From contig JAHKKL010000069.1 in the NCBI GenBank assembly GCA_020027635.1, forward strand, positions 1-8,069: a stretch of 8,069 bases of DNA. The letters run 5' to 3'. The notes below the pieces were generated by a model, which worked only from the letters and a program-made list of their open reading frames with translations, did not search any database and was not told where the DNA came from. The translations under genes and the position numbers were made by a program. The DNA comes from Gammaproteobacteria bacterium. GTDB taxonomy: Bacteria > Pseudomonadota > Gammaproteobacteria > UBA9214. The stretch's first letter is position 1. The number at the start of each line of letters is the position of its first letter. Shown piece by piece: positions 5,518 to 8,069 of this stretch.

Positions 5518-7773
5518 ATGCACAAACCGGCGAAGGCCATCCTGCTGGGACTATTCACTGGCCTCCTGGGAATTCTGGCGAGCCTCATCCCGTTCGTTCT
5601 CGATCTCGAGGAGAAGGCCGGACTCGACTGGCTGTTCACCCTGCGCGGGCCGCGCACTCCTCCGTCCGATGTGGTCGTGGTCGCCATCGACAAGCCGTCC
5701 GCCGACACGCTCGGCTTGCCCGGCGAGCCGGACAAGTGGCCGCGCGCGTATCACGCACAGTTGATCGACAGGCTCGTCGAGGCCGGCGCGTCGGTGATCG
5801 TACTCGACATCTTTTTCGCGGAAGCGCGCGACCCCCGGGAAGACGCGGCGCTCGCCTCGGCCATCGGGAAGGCGGGCAATGTCGTCCTGTTTGCCTACAC
5901 CAAAAAGGAGATGTCCACGCCAGCCGGAAATACCTCCGGTGAACTGATCGTCCAGCGACTGATACCCCCCGTCTCGCCGATCGCGCCATCGGCGCTGGCG
6001 CTCGCCCCCTTCCCGTTACCGGTTTTCCCCGTCAAGGTCAGTCAGTTCTGGACCTTCACCCCGGCCACCGGTGACCTGCCGACCCTGCCGCTGGTCGCAC
6101 TCCAACTCCATGCGGCGACGGTGTATCCCGATCTGCTGAAGCTGATCAAGCAAAACGTACACACCGGCAAGCAGCCGCTCGCCGGAACCGCGCGTGACCT
6201 TTTTGCCGGACACGGTAGCGTCGCTTCCCTGCAGGCGCTGCGGAGCGTTTTCCGGGAAGATCCGATGCTGGCCCGGCGTCTGACGGAGGCGCTGGCCGAC
6301 GAAGCGCAACGACATCTCAGCGCGAGGCAGGGGCGCCTGCTGCGCGCGCTTATCGGCATGTACGACGGCGGGGACAGCCGCTACCTCAACTTTTACGGCC
6401 CGCCTCAATCGATAACCACGCTTCCCTATGTCCGCGTATTGCGGCCGGACGGCGGTTCGGTGCAACCGCGGATGCCCGTCGACCTGCACGGCAAGGCGGT
6501 TTTCGTGGGCTACTCGGAGCGCCTGCAGCCGGAGCGGCTGGATGAATTTTATACGGTGTTTTCACAAAAAAACGGCGTGCATCTGAGCGGCGTTGAAATC
6601 GCCGCCACGGCGTTCGCCAATCTGCTGGAGAACCTGCCGGTCACGCCCCTGCCCAGGGCGGCCGGTTTCCTCCTGTTATTTGTCTGGGGTCTCCTCATCG
6701 GCGCCGTCGCCCGCCTGTTGCCGGTTCTTCCCGCCGTCGCCGCCACGGCGGGACTTGCCGGTCTCTACCTTGGCGCAGGCCATGTCATGTTCAGTCATTT
6801 CGCCCTCTGGCCGCCCCTGCTGGTGCCGCTGTTCCTGCAGGCGCCGCTCGCTCTGTTCAGCGCGACGCTCTGGCATTACCTGGAGGTACGCCGCGAGCGC
6901 GAACACATCCGCACCGCCTTCGGCTATTACCTGCCCTCCCCGGTCGTCGACCGGCTGGCGAGCGAGATGGCCGGTGGTCGGGCGGAAGGGCAGTTGATGT
7001 ACGGCACCTGCCTGTATTCGGATGCCGAACACTACACCCGCCTGTCGGAAGACCTGGCGCCGGATGCGCTGGCCGAACTGATGAACCGCTATTACGAGTC
7101 GCTGTTCACGCCGGTCAGACAGCATGAGGGCATCATCTCGGATATCGTCGGCGACGCCATGCTGGCCATCTGGGCGTCACCCGCACCGGAATCTGCCATG
7201 CGCCGCAACGCCCTGGAGGCGGCCCGGCAAATCGACGAAACCCTCAATCGCCTGGGTCCAGGGGATACACCACGGGTTCGCGCCACGCGGCTCGGTCTGC
7301 ACAGCGGGGAAATCCTGCTGGGGAGCATCGGCGCGATCGATCATTACGAATACCGCGCGGTGGGTGACATCGTGAATTCCGCCAACCGGATACAGGAACT
7401 GAACAAGGTGCTCGGAACGCGGGTACTGCTGTCAGAGCACGTCCTGGACGGCGTCGATGGCTTTCTGACCCGTGAGGTCGGGACCTTTCTGCTGCGTGGC
7501 AAGACGCGCCCCCTGGTGATTCACGAGTTCATCGGAGGGCGGGAAGCTCTCGACCCGGAGGCCATCACGGAATGGCACGGCCTGTTCGCCGAAGGACTCA
7601 TGGCGTTCCGGCAGGCGGACTGGAAAACCGCCATCGAGCGGTTCACGCACCTGGTGGAAACCCGCGAGGACGATGGCGTGGCGCGCTTTTATCTGAATCT
7701 CTCCCGGCGCCATCGACAGGCTCCCCCAGCCGGTGGCTGGGACGGCGTCATACGGCTCGACGGCACAAACTAA
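5518..7773 (+). CDS. membrane-bound CHASE2-class III adenylate/guanylate cyclase with non-canonical base-reading residues
   Basis: This 751-residue inner-membrane sensor should make a cyclic nucleotide, most likely cAMP, in response to a periplasmic cue. Residues 6-28 are the first membrane helix. About 31-375 is a periplasmic CHASE2 domain (DWLFTLRGPR, VVVAIDKPS, VIVLDIFF, RYLNFYGPP, GKAVFVGYSE). Three closely spaced helices follow at about 381-400, 403-423 and 428-452, then the cyclase domain at about 490-672. Metal ligands Asp502 and Asp546 and transition-state residues Asn620 and Arg624 are present. The purine-specifying Lys is replaced by Asp542 and its Asp/Thr partner by Arg613, so substrate choice cannot be inferred in the usual way. 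Residues about 680-729 form a TPR-like helical pair, and the tail ends in WDGVIRLDGTN. The start is supported by the immediate membrane helix, though no strong ribosome binding site is seen. A diverged copy of its 3' end follows directly. Confidence 0.93.
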   Translation: MHKPAKAILLGLFTGLLGILASLIPFVLDLEEKAGLDWLFTLRGPRTPPSDVVVVAIDKPSADTLGLPGEPDKWPRAYHAQLIDRLVEAGASVIVLDIFFAEARDPREDAALASAIGKAGNVVLFAYTKKEMSTPAGNTSGELIVQRLIPPVSPIAPSALALAPFPLPVFPVKVSQFWTFTPATGDLPTLPLVALQLHAATVYPDLLKLIKQNVHTGKQPLAGTARDLFAGHGSVASLQALRSVFREDPMLARRLTEALADEAQRHLSARQGRLLRALIGMYDGGDSRYLNFYGPPQSITTLPYVRVLRPDGGSVQPRMPVDLHGKAVFVGYSERLQPERLDEFYTVFSQKNGVHLSGVEIAATAFANLLENLPVTPLPRAAGFLLLFVWGLLIGAVARLLPVLPAVAATAGLAGLYLGAGHVMFSHFALWPPLLVPLFLQAPLALFSATLWHYLEVRREREHIRTAFGYYLPSPVVDRLASEMAGGRAEGQLMYGTCLYSDAEHYTRLSEDLAPDALAELMNRYYESLFTPVRQHEGIISDIVGDAMLAIWASPAPESAMRRNALEAARQIDETLNRLGPGDTPRVRATRLGLHSGEILLGSIGAIDHYEYRAVGDIVNSANRIQELNKVLGTRVLLSEHVLDGVDGFLTREVGTFLLRGKTRPLVIHEFIGGREALDPEAITEWHGLFAEGLMAFRQADWKTAIERFTHLVETREDDGVARFYLNLSRRHRQAPPAGGWDGVIRLDGTN

Positions 7774-8055
7774 GACCATCACGAGTCATGCCACGCGGTC
7801 CGGGATGAGCTTGCCGGACGGCGGGAATCCGTCGAGGAACAGGCCATCACGCAATGGCACGGCCTGTTCGCCGAAGCTCTCACGGCATTCCGGCAGGCAG
7901 ACTGGAAAACTGCCATCGAGTTGTTCACGCGTCTGGTGAATACCCGTGAGAACGATGGCGTGTCACGCTTTTATCTGGACCTCTCCCTGCGCCATCGGCA
8001 GGACCCGCCTGCCGGTGACTGGGACGGCGTCATACGGCTCGATGGCACAAACTAG
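7774..8055 (+). pseudogene. headless second copy of the cyclase C-terminal tail
   Basis: After the cyclase stop, the same frame stays open for 93 codons to a TAG at 8053-8055. The last 70 codons, from 7843, encode the cyclase tail again with 12 amino-acid changes, such as Glu to Gln in AIT(E/Q)WHGLF and Arg to Leu in AIE(R/L)FT. The final DGVIRLDGTN is unchanged. Upstream residues GRRESVEEQ still resemble GGREALDPE of copy one. There is no ATG, GTG or TTG in this frame between the two stops before the homology, and no ribosome binding site. It could be translated only by stop-codon readthrough. The intact frame may reflect a recent duplication, a short fragment escaping disruption, or some selection. 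It could instead be the remnant of a second tandem cyclase gene whose front was deleted. Confidence 0.75.
7794..7823 (+). other. hairpin 20 bp past the cyclase stop, at the duplication junction
   Basis: CGC-G-GTCCGG (7794-7803) pairs with CCGGAC-G-GCG (7814-7823). This gives nine base pairs with one G/G mismatch and a 10-nt loop. There is no U-tract, so it is not a standard intrinsic terminator, but it may protect or end the cyclase transcript with help from a factor. It sits where similarity between the duplicated copies begins. Confidence 0.35.
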
Positions 8056-8069
8056 GACCATCACGAGTC

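Larger units (their letters stand above)
7561..8069 (+). repeat. 282-bp-period direct repeat of the cyclase 3' end and its flank
   Basis: Positions 7561-7787 and 7843-8069 align without a gap at an offset of exactly 282 bp. I count 28 differences by eye over the 213 bp up to and including the stop codon, and none over the 14 bases after it, so about 88% identity overall. Weaker similarity extends left to about 7540/7822. Because the repeat includes the stop codon (TAA versus TAG) and the 3' flank, it is a tandem duplication of the gene's 3' end. The window stops inside the second flank, so further units may exist. Confidence 0.92.

Overview
The window is GC-rich, tightly packed DNA from what looks like a gammaproteobacterium. 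The main clue is gene order: mtnA (minus strand) facing mtaD-ubiG-mupP (plus strand) is the arrangement known around PA3169-PA3172 in Pseudomonas. Here a small OmpA-family gene sits between mtnA and mtaD. The proteins are close to gammaproteobacterial families, but nothing in the window fixes the genus.

Left part (1-4032): metabolic and envelope core. MtnA (cut by the left edge) and MtaD belong to methylthioadenosine salvage. In organisms that deaminate MTA first, MtaD makes methylthioinosine, a phosphorylase (not in this window) makes methylthioribose-1-phosphate, and MtnA isomerises it. UbiG performs both O-methylations of ubiquinone synthesis and releases S-adenosylhomocysteine, which MtaD-family enzymes may also deaminate. 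The HAD phosphatase after ubiG resembles MupP of peptidoglycan recycling more than a plain phosphoglycolate phosphatase. The OmpA-like protein should anchor the outer membrane to peptidoglycan. A strong intrinsic terminator separates it from mtaD. Its start overlaps the start of mtnA head to head.

Middle (4033-5517): about 300 bases without a recognisable gene, then an AT-rich control region with three related 11-bp pseudo-palindromes spaced 22-23 bp apart. Next comes a FixJ/StyR-type response regulator with no kinase partner in view, then a short region with a nested inverted repeat and a candidate promoter.

Right part (5518-8069): a membrane-bound CHASE2-class III nucleotide cyclase. The two residues that normally read the purine base, Lys and Asp/Thr, are replaced by Asp and Arg. 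Its last 70 codons, the stop and at least 14 bases of 3' flank occur again 282 bp downstream at about 88% identity, in the same frame and without a start codon. This is a diverged tandem duplication of the gene's 3' end, and the window ends inside the second copy's 3' flank.

No tRNA, rRNA, CRISPR array, insertion sequence or phage gene was seen. The most interesting items are the tandem tail duplication, the charge-swapped cyclase site, the pseudo-palindromes upstream of the orphan regulator, and the mtnA/ompA 5' overlap.
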